Positions 18,001 to 25,357 of a stretch of 64,000 nucleotides of DNA are shown here, piece after piece; the stretch's first letter is position 1, and the number at the start of each line of letters is the position of its first letter. The notes under the pieces were generated by a model, which searched no databases, had not been told where the DNA came from, and was given only the letters and a program-made list of their open reading frames with translations. The DNA comes from Cloacimonetes bacterium UBA5210. Lineage in GTDB: Bacteria; Cloacimonadota; Cloacimonadia; Cloacimonadales; Cloacimonadaceae. Location of the stretch: contig DHVK01000032.1 of the NCBI GenBank assembly GCA_002412625.1, forward strand, positions 41,650 through 105,649. Direction: 5' to 3'. The position numbers and the translations under genes were made by a program.

Positions 18001-20863
18001 GGTAGTTTTCTTTGTGAATCCGGGCAAAAGAATCATAGCGATTCATATGTGCTTCGTAGTTGGTGAGATTCTCTTTGTTGATGGAACCAGCAAAGTTATT
18101 GAACAGGCGATAGCCCCTTTCGGTGTAGGCGTTATCCACGATCTGCATCTGCTTGGAGATATCCCGGTCTTTATTCACTTCGTACCAACGGGAATCTTGG
18201 TTATAGTTATCGATCTGACGCTGATAGATTGCCTGAGTTATCTCATCCAGGTTTTCACCCTCGCGCAACTGCTGTGACGAATTGTGGTATAGCACCAGAA
18301 TTGAATCCAACAGAACAGGGTTCTCCAAAGCCAGAGGAACTGTATTGATCTTGAATTCCAAGAAGTCCACTGTTTGCAGAGATGCACCCATATCACGCTT
18401 CAGTTTCGCGGATTGATTGATCACTTGTTGCACAATCTGCTGATCGTTATAACCTTCAAACACGCGTTGTAGCTCGGCCACACCTCTGGAAAGCGAGGCA
18501 AAGTCGGTTCCATCAAGCGCGATCAGGCAATAGGCGATGTTATCGACAGCGTCTTTGCGATAGTCCTGAGCAACCTGAGCATCAGAGATCAATCCGGAAT
18601 CGGTGGCGATCAAGATCTCCATGAAGTCTGTCATGGCGAGGCGCAGGTCATTTTCATCGAAGCTGTTTAAACGCACCCAACCTCTTTGGTAGAGGGCATC
18701 ATAATACAGCGGACTGCGGCGGTTAGCCACGATTGTATCAAAGTGTTCAATGGCTTTTGCGCGATAGGGGACGGGGTCTTCTGAGTCCGTTGAGTAGCTG
18801 AAATTCAAGAGTCCAAGGCGGTAAACTGACTCTTCATATACTTTTGAATCCGGGTAATTATCCACGATTTCCTGCAAAGCGCTCTGGGTTTCCCTGAAGT
18901 TTGCTTCACTATACAGAGCATTTGCCGGCGGAGAATCGTTGATCCGGGCAGTTTCGCGATAAGCGATCTTGTTGTTGCTGATTTCCGTGCGTTTGAGTTC
19001 GCTGGTAATAAAGGCGACGTTGTACAGCGCAAGATCGCGATCCGGAAGGTTGGGATCCAAAGCCAAAGCTCTCTTGTAACTTGCAAGAGCAGGATTCAGA
19101 TCTTCAGATATCGCGTAATACTGCAGCTCAGCAAGATTGTAATAGATATCCGCAGCGCCTACCAGAGTGCCGCCACCGGGTTGCTCGATGGAGCTGAAAC
19201 CGGGGTTGGCTGCCAAAAACGCATTGTATTCCGCGATCAGCTGCAGTTGTTTATTGCGCCAGATTTCCCGCTGAATGTCAAGTTCTTCAGAGCTAAGGTT
19301 TACCTGGTTGTTCAGAAACTCGTTATATTCGGCCATAGTGGTTCTATAAGCCATTTGCAGGGTGATAAAATCGATACCGGTCAGTGCAATGCCAAAGCCG
19401 CTTCTGAACACCTGATCACGGTCTCCCGAGTAAGCTATGCTGCCTATCTGTGAGGCAATCCGGGGGCGAATCTGGCTTCTGAGGTCTTCATTGATGATGG
19501 TGCGAGCCTCGGTGATCACGTAGTTTTCCATATCTTTTGCGGTTGCTGCCAGCAGTTGATTGTCTGCTACCAGAGAGTCGTATTCCGCCAAGATTTCCTG
19601 CATATAAGCTCTTTCACTGGCGTCAGTGGATTCAAGGTCGGCCAAGTATTTTTGGTGTAAAACTTCAGCTTCAGCTTTCCCGGTTACGGCTTGCTGGCGT
19701 TCACGAACCATCCGTTCGGTATGCTGAGGGAATTCTCCGCTTGCCAGCAGTTCATCGAGATCTGTGATTATCTCGTCGTAAGAGGCAATGGTCTTGCGTG
19801 TCTGAATTATGCGATCCAGATAAAGATCCCCGGCATAGACATCAGCGCCGGCTGGATCTGCCATGCTCAGGCGCAGGAAGTTCTGTTGCAAAAGGTTATC
19901 GAAGCTATTCAGGAGGCGGTCATAAAACGCCAGGTTCTGCTTCACGGAGTCAATTAAAATCAGAGCCGGCTTCAGCTGTTCCTGAGTGGTTTGGCTGGTA
20001 TTGGCATAATCCGCCAATAGCTGCTTAAGCTCCTCTAACTCTCTAACTTCGGATTTGTGAGCATCTACGATGGCATCAACAAAGAGCATGCCTTCCAAGC
20101 CGATCATCACATTGTAGATAGCCGTTAGGTCCACCTGAATCTGATTGATCTGAGCATTCATCTGATTGAACTTAGTCTGATCCGGATTCTCGTAAAAGGA
20201 AGCAATGTCCAAACCATTGATCCGCCCCAAAACTTGCTCTTTGAGCGGCAAAAGCATATTCAGAACGGTGTCGCGGTTGCTGTTGTAAGATTCAATCAGG
20301 GTCAGAACTTCTTTGTAGTTCCCGCTATCGGCACTGAGATCCGAGTAGATGTACAAATATGCAGGGAAAGACTGCTCTGTATTGTAGTTTTCAAAAACGA
20401 TCACACGCAGATAATCTCTGGCAGATTGACGGTCTCCGGCTTGCAGGAGAGAAATCAATTCTCGGTAGAGCACAAGATTCAGCATCTTACGTGCTCCCTG
20501 GTTAAATTCAGTTCTGAGTAGTGTGTCGAAAATCGTTATAGCCTTGGTATTTTCACCAACTCTGGCATACATGTGGCCTAAAAGATATAAAACTTCATTT
20601 TCGCCCAAATACCGTAGGACACTACTAAATTTCTGCAGCTCCAGATCTGCCCGCGCCGGGTCGACCTCTAACAGGCTTGGCAGTTCGTCCACGAGGAAGA
20701 ATTTGGCTGCCTCCCTGAGCTCTTGTTTCTGGATGCGGATCTCTTCCCGAAGCTGCTCAGCCGTCATTTGCATACCATATTCGTCCTCTGTTTGGGCAAA
20801 TATGGATGATATGCAAGCCAGCGCAAAGACAACGAGCAAAAACACTTTATAATACTTTTTCAT
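15038..20863 (-). CDS. Giant periplasmic TPR protein
   Basis: ATG at 20863 gives MKKYYKVFLLVVFALACISS, a good signal peptide with FAQTEDE after it. A GTG four codons upstream (20875) is possible but would lengthen the n-region. The mature protein of about 1920 residues is mostly helical, with many TPR-type units (for example YPEASALYSKALEQADM, YTDAEAWFRQALPLA and YQEAIDLLMELAATDNN). Near the C-terminus two beta-sandwich segments share the pattern V-x-L-N-G ... N-V-L-x-x-E-V (about residues 1700-1770 and 1860-1940), resembling carbohydrate-binding folds. It lies between an outer-membrane-barrel-like gene and an ExbB/ExbD/AgmX set, so a periplasm-spanning scaffold that may touch peptidoglycan is a reasonable inference. 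The only obvious analogues are the TPR proteins of Glt-type gliding machines. Confidence 0.85.
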   Translation of the reverse strand: MKKYYKVFLLVVFALACISSIFAQTEDEYGMQMTAEQLREEIRIQKQELREAAKFFLVDELPSLLEVDPARADLELQKFSSVLRYLGENEVLYLLGHMYARVGENTKAITIFDTLLRTEFNQGARKMLNLVLYRELISLLQAGDRQSARDYLRVIVFENYNTEQSFPAYLYIYSDLSADSGNYKEVLTLIESYNSNRDTVLNMLLPLKEQVLGRINGLDIASFYENPDQTKFNQMNAQINQIQVDLTAIYNVMIGLEGMLFVDAIVDAHKSEVRELEELKQLLADYANTSQTTQEQLKPALILIDSVKQNLAFYDRLLNSFDNLLQQNFLRLSMADPAGADVYAGDLYLDRIIQTRKTIASYDEIITDLDELLASGEFPQHTERMVRERQQAVTGKAEAEVLHQKYLADLESTDASERAYMQEILAEYDSLVADNQLLAATAKDMENYVITEARTIINEDLRSQIRPRIASQIGSIAYSGDRDQVFRSGFGIALTGIDFITLQMAYRTTMAEYNEFLNNQVNLSSEELDIQREIWRNKQLQLIAEYNAFLAANPGFSSIEQPGGGTLVGAADIYYNLAELQYYAISEDLNPALASYKRALALDPNLPDRDLALYNVAFITSELKRTEISNNKIAYRETARINDSPPANALYSEANFRETQSALQEIVDNYPDSKVYEESVYRLGLLNFSYSTDSEDPVPYRAKAIEHFDTIVANRRSPLYYDALYQRGWVRLNSFDENDLRLAMTDFMEILIATDSGLISDAQVAQDYRKDAVDNIAYCLIALDGTDFASLSRGVAELQRVFEGYNDQQIVQQVINQSAKLKRDMGASLQTVDFLEFKINTVPLALENPVLLDSILVLYHNSSQQLREGENLDEITQAIYQRQIDNYNQDSRWYEVNKDRDISKQMQIVDNAYTERGYRLFNNFAGSINKENLTNYEAHMNRYDSFARIHKENYPAFRMETDSLVVNAYSVLAEQTGEVPDLIDAIQKLYTYNDTYPTNSMFFENEELAMNHARNIYAAITTEGYTPQSGAPADEAQGFAILQRSADRFIDVSNQERFRNPTRIANALNIILLLGDIQLGKELYPEASALYSKALEQADMMSNTDKRETYLKLADINIRQERYTDAEAWFRQALPLALNADDRASINQDILVQIQSNFEKAAESGDFLTEASERLRLASQLNPSLSTDILGHKNQAVEAYKKAGAYQEAIDLLMELAATDNNLEAIYARYSQAFQIAEADSMMNNPALAKQLEQDFIDKYPASNYTFRLRMAAIAPLADNAATRSTAAERYLALYEEAVAGTIDNGDVPVSTIMAFAIALYNQDGNVPKGYELMNRFIASYPNHNDTVPYMEYMAKGYYDRKETAEYNRIAREIYRKDPSKSSYYQGVAESELALIAQEFDAAYLNNNFEAAFAARDRYLALEATYKREGLSFNEGVYAIFARVKAEYDDIQKREAFLANYDSRLSALERSNVFTQTPAQQIRVVRVTKLDSNMIGGDRRIPKYMDTITAEVNKVQTVIRSANESGYAIDNDRQIRSLALIAKLYARGKEVVDTQIRTYFRITEEGEGIKAQYGAEFDNLVDGFVLNNTMDYITQNLTWNNQIYTQFHLAGYQTAATEAAKAALVEYNQSIEYRGTEYALNNQWERNLEPSGISLNFNQIKTPKGVNLGSTQIPANNTLRLTRQFNLDLEPNFAYLHVVFPQDIEVKLNGSLVNSSFVAVDTLETGKPSTTRYSFLIAGTLFSKGTNVLEVELANTSASSLQAALALQTMTTLQRIRENIPPVVRTLFTNQGWRIISTDPDTGEERSSYAADATKWNITQDNLADLTQNAARPIWVSEIDGPAENLVFETDFMLDTEFKEGMIELIAPESATVYLNGSEIGSTMFDYDADPLTIYKGEILIPAANVVTGRNVLRFEVSNSSVFRGFLAKITYSQAGKEEIR

Positions 20864-20919
20864 AACCCCGCTCACTTTAGACTCTCATTAGAATTAATAG
20901 CCGTTTTATTAGGTAGGAC

Positions 20920-20947
20920 GCCAGGATACAGAAGTCCGCATCCTGGC
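20920..20947 (-). other. Stem-loop between the OM-protein gene and the TPR gene
   Basis: GCCAGGAT / ATCCTGGC form a perfect 8-bp stem around a 12-base loop. It lies in the 140-base gap between the 391-residue barrel-like gene and the TPR gene. There is no clear T-run on the minus strand (GTCCTACC follows), so partial termination or an mRNA-processing/stability element is more likely than a full terminator. Confidence 0.5.
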
Positions 20948-21003
20948 ACTCTACATGTATATAGGAAGTATGAATCCTACATTTCACTACTATGGTTTAA
21001 ACA

Positions 21004-22176
21004 TTAGTTTCGCTGAGCTTTCAGCTCCTGAATCCAGGAACGAAGGTCATCGAGAGATTTTTGGGCTTTTTCACGTTCTGCGCGAAGCTGCTTGAGCTCT
21101 GCCAAGAGATCGCGCACTTCGGGAGAAAGCTGAGAGTAATTTGTGGTTCCGCCTGATCCGGTAAGACCGGGAGTTTCCAGAGTGGTTCCGGGAGTGATCA
21201 CGGTTACATCACCAGGAGTGCTGGTGCCGGTCGGAGGAACTACAACCACTTCACCGGTTCCAGGAATAACACTGCCGGTGGGCGGAATGATCACGCCTTC
21301 TTCCGGAGGGATAGTGCCCAGATCTACGATGTAGGGATCTTCCAGATCGCTGCCAGTGGCGTAGCGGCTGAGGTCGGGACGACGCTGAGCTTCGGCATAT
21401 TTGTCAAAGAGATAGGATACGGCAAAGGCGACACGAAGGTTTTCTTCGTAACCATTGTCCTTGGCCAGATCTTCGACGGCAGATGCGCCAACCTTGAAGC
21501 CCCAATTCTTCCAGCTATACTTCACGCCGGTGTTGAAATCGTGTCCACTATACTCAAACTGAAGGGCCAGGTTACGGACGGGGGACATCTCGGCAGACAT
21601 AAAGAGACCGTTGAACACGCGGGAACGACTAACCTGACCGATGAAACGGTTGGAGCCGGCACCCAGGTTGAACATCCACGGCATGCCAAAGACTACAGCC
21701 TGTTTAGAGGCCACAGCATAAGGTGAATAGTATTCGTAGGCCGCTTTGTCCGGGTGTTCGAAGAAATCATCCCCGGCGACCAAGCCACCATCTACCACAG
21801 AGTGAGTAGTTACTGGTGAAAAGATGTTATCCATACCAATGGCAAGCTGCGGGAAACGCGGGGTTTCTTGCAAGACTTTAAACTTTACATTCAAAAAATA
21901 CATTAACGGTTCATCTTCGATTTTGTCGCCGACGAACATTCCCAGTTCGACGCGATCAAAGAGACCGACGCCAGCCATCATGTAGGGGACAAAACCGCTG
22001 TATTCAACAGGCTTTGCCACGTCTCTATAATATCCGGCTAACATAAATTCGGCAGCTCTATGCGGTAAGACATAGGCATCCGGTGTGCGCAACATGCCGA
22101 GCGTCTGAAAAGGCACTGCCTGGAGCAGGCTAAACATTGCTGCGATAACAATTACACTCAATATAACTTTTTTCAT
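21004..22176 (-). CDS. Outer-membrane-barrel-like protein with periplasmic coiled-coil tail
   Basis: ATG at 22176 has GGAGGGA five bases upstream and gives a signal peptide (MKKVILSVIVIAAMFSLLQA), so an upstream start at 22212 is unlikely. The mature N-terminal two-thirds (about residues 20-270) is rich in alternating and aromatic residues typical of beta-barrels. It opens with FQTLGMLRTPDAYVLPHR, which weakly recalls YjbH-like proteins. A Pro/Gly/Thr-rich linker (about 285-350) follows, then a charged helix ending in LDDLRSWIQELKAQRN, a likely coiled coil. It is the first gene of the ExbB/ExbD locus with a promoter-like sequence ahead of it, and may be the outer-membrane end of that machine. 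The family is not certain. Confidence 0.72.
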   Translation of the reverse strand: MKKVILSVIVIAAMFSLLQAVPFQTLGMLRTPDAYVLPHRAAEFMLAGYYRDVAKPVEYSGFVPYMMAGVGLFDRVELGMFVGDKIEDEPLMYFLNVKFKVLQETPRFPQLAIGMDNIFSPVTTHSVVDGGLVAGDDFFEHPDKAAYEYYSPYAVASKQAVVFGMPWMFNLGAGSNRFIGQVSRSRVFNGLFMSAEMSPVRNLALQFEYSGHDFNTGVKYSWKNWGFKVGASAVEDLAKDNGYEENLRVAFAVSYLFDKYAEAQRRPDLSRYATGSDLEDPYIVDLGTIPPEEGVIIPPTGSVIPGTGEVVVVPPTGTSTPGDVTVITPGTTLETPGLTGSGGTTNYSQLSPEVRDLLAELKQLRAEREKAQKSLDDLRSWIQELKAQRN

Positions 22177-22218
22177 ACTTCCCTCCACCTTTCGGTGTTG
22201 ATTTCTATTCATGATTCC

Positions 22219-22246
22219 TTAATATCGTTGACAATTTATCCGTCAA
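22219..22246 (-). promoter_or_regulatory. Putative sigma-70-like promoter for the envelope operon
   Basis: On the minus strand TTGACG (-35) and TATTAA (-10) are 16 bases apart and lie 43-70 bases upstream of the ATG at 22176. On the plus strand a TTGACA (22228-22233) sits in the same stretch facing yraN, but no good -10 follows it. TTGAC and GTCAA form a small dyad. Pattern match only. Confidence 0.45.
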
Positions 22247-22262
22247 GGTTTTTCTCGATCAC

Positions 22263-22646
22263 ATGAAGAACATTTCCAAGCAAGAACTCGCTCAAACTGG
22301 CGAATCACTGGCCGCAGACTTCCTTGTAACAAACGGCTATAAGGTGCTTTGCAGAAACTTTCGTGTGAAACAAGGAGAGATCGATCTCATCGTGGAAAAA
22401 GATCAACAGCTCATTTTTGTCGAAGTAAAAACTCGATCATATCACTCTATACAAAGCGCACTGGAGAATGTATCTCACAAAAAGCAGACACATATCTCTA
22501 ATGTCGCACAAGTATATTGTAAGCAAAACCCGGAGTTTGGCAAATACAATACTCGCTTTGATGTGATTGTTGTCCTATTTGATGCAGCCACAGGCAGCTA
22601 CAATATTTCCCACTATCCTGACGCGTTTTTGCCGGTGTTTGAGTAG
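22263..22646 (+). CDS. yraN: YraN/UPF0102 nuclease-fold protein
   Basis: A 127-residue protein of the UPF0102 family with a restriction-endonuclease-like fold. The core motifs are AADFLVTNGYKVLCRNFR, GEIDLIVEKD and FVEVKTR, matching the GEID...EVK metal-site pattern. It is often thought to act in DNA processing or recombination, but the biochemical role is not settled. Here it is a single gene divergent from the envelope operon; start codons are about 90 bases apart. Confidence 0.9.
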   Translation: MKNISKQELAQTGESLAADFLVTNGYKVLCRNFRVKQGEIDLIVEKDQQLIFVEVKTRSYHSIQSALENVSHKKQTHISNVAQVYCKQNPEFGKYNTRFDVIVVLFDAATGSYNISHYPDAFLPVFE

Positions 22647-22747
22647 AGCAAGATTGTTTGATCCAGGGTCGCAGGCCTTGCCTTGCGCAGAAGCGTTGCT
22701 TCGGCGGTCTAGCATGACCAGCCGCTGATTCATGAGGCTGCAGCCGA

Positions 22748-22810
22748 GCCGATATCAAGCTGTAATATAGCTATGGACACAGCTTGATAATGGCTTGAAA
22801 TCAGCTCAAA
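22748..22810 (+). repeat. Dispersed imperfect palindrome, copy 2
   Basis: It lies in the 265-base gap between the convergent yraN and GWxTD genes. It starts GCCGATATCAAGC, has GCTATGGACAC in the middle and ends GGCTTGAAATCAGCTC. It aligns without gaps over about 64 bases with the reverse complement of copy 1 (8918-8983). The rest of this gap shows no gene or clear terminator. Confidence 0.7.
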
Positions 22811-22911
22811 CTCTGCTGCAGACCAGGAGCAGGCAGAGATGCTTGCGTAAAGGCTGGCGGGATATAATCTGCCTCAGGGAAAGGCGGCTCAAAGGGAGCG
22901 GCTCGGATAGA

Positions 22912-24261
22912 CTAATTTCGCAGCAAACTGGTATCGAAATCTGAGCCCAAAAACCGCAACCAATCAGGATTGGAAAGCTCCATGTCGTCTCCGGACACGT
23001 AGATCAGCCGATAGTTATTGTTCATCTGAATGTCCATGAACACATACACAGCCCGGTTACCGGAGCCGTATTTCCAGATCTGATAGTCCTTGCGGACAAA
23101 GCGGCTTTCGTCTGAACTGGTTCCTTTTTCGATGTCTGCGGGAGCGCCATTGCGGATGTAGATTCTGCCCATATCAGTAGTCCACCCGGGTTTGAGCGAA
23201 GAGAAGTAGCGATTGCTATGGTCCACTCTATCTTTCACCATATCCAGGATTCTCTGTTCGGACATCCCAGTGCTAAGCGCCATGCTTTTCCAGAAGTTTG
23301 TGATGTGCCGTCTTTTGGCCTCTTCGTTCATACTGGTCCAGTTCGAGGGAGCGCGGCTGGCCAAAAAATAGCGCATCAGGTTGAACTCGTCATCGGGGTT
23401 GGGGAACAAGTTTAGCATGGTTTCCACTTCCTCAGAAAGCACAAATGCGAAATTCCGGCTTTCCAGATTTTCACCTACTAACAGGCTGATGGAGCCGTAA
23501 TATTTGCCTGCAGCAAGGCCCTGAAGGGGGAGCTTGAGGCTAATGCTTTCATTGGTATTCATCGGAGTGGTGTCCAGATATTCGTCCATCACGATCTCGC
23601 CGTCTTGTTCCAGACTCAGCATCAGCAGCTGGGATTGCCCCAATTCTTCTTCCGGGGTATACAATTCCAGATAAAGATGGGCAAACTCGTGATACTCGCG
23701 GTTCAGGATGATGGAGGGCTGGGCTTCATAGATCTTGCCCTTGCGTTGAAATTTTGCCAGATAGGAGCTGCTGTCCGCATAGACCCGGCTATTCAGCTCC
23801 ACATCGCTGATGCGTGCTGTCGGAGGCAGCGCTTCCAGTTCACGGCTCCAGTTGAACACTCTTCCGCTGTTAATGTCGGTAGCACGATACTGCACAATGT
23901 GGGTCTGAGGAGCAAGCTGGAAACTCATGCGGTTCAGATATGCTTTTTGGTTCGATAAGGCGTCGTGTTTACTGCGAATCCCAATGTTGTCCGTAATGCT
24001 TTGTTCGAAGAGCAGGGAGTCCCGGCTGGAAATCTGGACTTGTACAGCGACTTGGGCAAAGTAAGCTCCATCTCGCGCCACAAAGATCAGGGAGCGATAC
24101 GGGATCTGATAATCCAGGAGCAGAACGGTATCCTTGTTTGGTGCCAGGAAGCGGGTATAATCCAGGTGTAGATTCAGGCGCTCTTGCGCGCAGAGGCTAA
24201 TGCCCGTCCAAAACAGGGCAAGGGTCAGGATCAGTCTTCTAATAATCCATGTATTCTTCAT
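22912..24261 (-). CDS. GWxTD domain-containing secreted protein (second of pair)
   Basis: A 449-residue exported protein (signal peptide with LILTLALFWTGISLCA). The N-terminal half looks like beta-sandwich domains. The C-terminal region contains the GWxTD signature, PGWTTDMGRIYIRNGAPADI, followed by a region ending in YRLIYVSGDDMELSNPDWLR. The GWxTD domain is widespread in FCB bacteria and has no established function. Its start lies inside the 3' end of the previous GWxTD gene (23-base overlap), so the two proteins are probably made together and may form a complex. Confidence 0.85.
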   Translation of the reverse strand: MKNTWIIRRLILTLALFWTGISLCAQERLNLHLDYTRFLAPNKDTVLLLDYQIPYRSLIFVARDGAYFAQVAVQVQISSRDSLLFEQSITDNIGIRSKHDALSNQKAYLNRMSFQLAPQTHIVQYRATDINSGRVFNWSRELEALPPTARISDVELNSRVYADSSSYLAKFQRKGKIYEAQPSIILNREYHEFAHLYLELYTPEEELGQSQLLMLSLEQDGEIVMDEYLDTTPMNTNESISLKLPLQGLAAGKYYGSISLLVGENLESRNFAFVLSEEVETMLNLFPNPDDEFNLMRYFLASRAPSNWTSMNEEAKRRHITNFWKSMALSTGMSEQRILDMVKDRVDHSNRYFSSLKPGWTTDMGRIYIRNGAPADIEKGTSSDESRFVRKDYQIWKYGSGNRAVYVFMDIQMNNNYRLIYVSGDDMELSNPDWLRFLGSDFDTSLLRN

Positions 24262-25357
24262 CTTTGTTCCTCAGAGTGTATTGCCCAAACCCGCGTTCGT
24301 CGGTAAAAACAAAGCGACGGTTCAGGCGAAAATAGTGCCAGGTGATACTGGGTGGGCGGCCGATGGGGAAGGTGTCGTTCACTACCTGATCCGGCTCGCC
24401 GAATTTGATGTATATTCTGCCGCGATCCGATTTCCAGCCCTTCATCCGGCTATGGATGGTAAACTGATCGTCGGCATGCAGGACGCGTTGATAAAAGAAT
24501 TCTCTGTTTTCGTTGCGCACGGTTCCGGGGCTGGGGTCATTTGCTTGCCAAAAGCTTTCGATGGCATCAGTGTGCTTGTTTTTCGGCACTCTGCGTAAAA
24601 CCCGCCATTCGTTCTGATTGGCGATATAGCGGAGTTGCTCCAGCTGTTCTTGCAGAGAATAGCGCAGGTTGAAAGAGAACCAGGGTTTGTAGAGCAAGGG
24701 TTCCAGTTGATAGCGGATATTCATCTCATCCAGGCTTAGCACCAGAGACGAGATGCTGTCGGAGCCGACAATCTCTGTCAGTTCCAGCTCAAACGGGCTC
24801 TCCGGGTTTTCATAGATAAATGTTTCACCGTCCAGATCCAGGCGGAGCTGGCTTGCTCCGATCGCGAAGTTGTGTTTGATTTGCAGGCTGTCCAGCGCAC
24901 TGAGTTCCATGCTGTCCGGAATGAAAGAAAATCCCTCTCGTTGGGCGATCAGATAGACCTGCCCCAGTTCCGTGGCCTGGCTGCCCACGGAGAATGCCCG
25001 GCTGAAACTCTGTTTGTCGCCCAGCTTGCGGTTTCTAATGCTGAGATTCAGGGTATGGCTGCCTGTTGAGAGCTGATAGCTTTTCCGGATCGGGATGGCG
25101 GTTCCTCTCAGCCAATCACGGTTGGGGATAGTTATCTGGTTTTCTTCCACTGCCACCTGGTTGCCTCGAGAGTTTTTGATCTGGGTGGATATTTGATACT
25201 CCGCGCTGGTCTCATCTTTGCCAAAGCGGAAGACTTCATAGGGCAGGATGATCCAGACATCTGTCCCACTTTCATATACTTCAATCATGATCTCCTGGGC
25301 GAAAACCGGCAGGAGGCAGCCGAGGAGAAACAGACTAATCAGTATTCTGCGAAACAT
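24239..25357 (-). CDS. GWxTD domain-containing secreted protein (first of pair)
   Basis: A 372-residue exported protein with signal peptide MFRRILISLFLLGCLLPVFA. A beta-rich N-terminal part leads to a C-terminal GWxTD-type block that reads KGWKSDRGRIYIKFGEPD; the Thr of the motif is Ser here. The start (GGAG upstream) lies within the last 23 bases of dnaE, and the stop lies within the first 23 bases of the next GWxTD gene. This tight dnaE-GWxTD-GWxTD coupling is unusual, because the products belong to quite different compartments. Function unknown. Confidence 0.83.
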   Translation of the reverse strand: MFRRILISLFLLGCLLPVFAQEIMIEVYESGTDVWIILPYEVFRFGKDETSAEYQISTQIKNSRGNQVAVEENQITIPNRDWLRGTAIPIRKSYQLSTGSHTLNLSIRNRKLGDKQSFSRAFSVGSQATELGQVYLIAQREGFSFIPDSMELSALDSLQIKHNFAIGASQLRLDLDGETFIYENPESPFELELTEIVGSDSISSLVLSLDEMNIRYQLEPLLYKPWFSFNLRYSLQEQLEQLRYIANQNEWRVLRRVPKNKHTDAIESFWQANDPSPGTVRNENREFFYQRVLHADDQFTIHSRMKGWKSDRGRIYIKFGEPDQVVNDTFPIGRPPSITWHYFRLNRRFVFTDERGFGQYTLRNKDEEYMDY

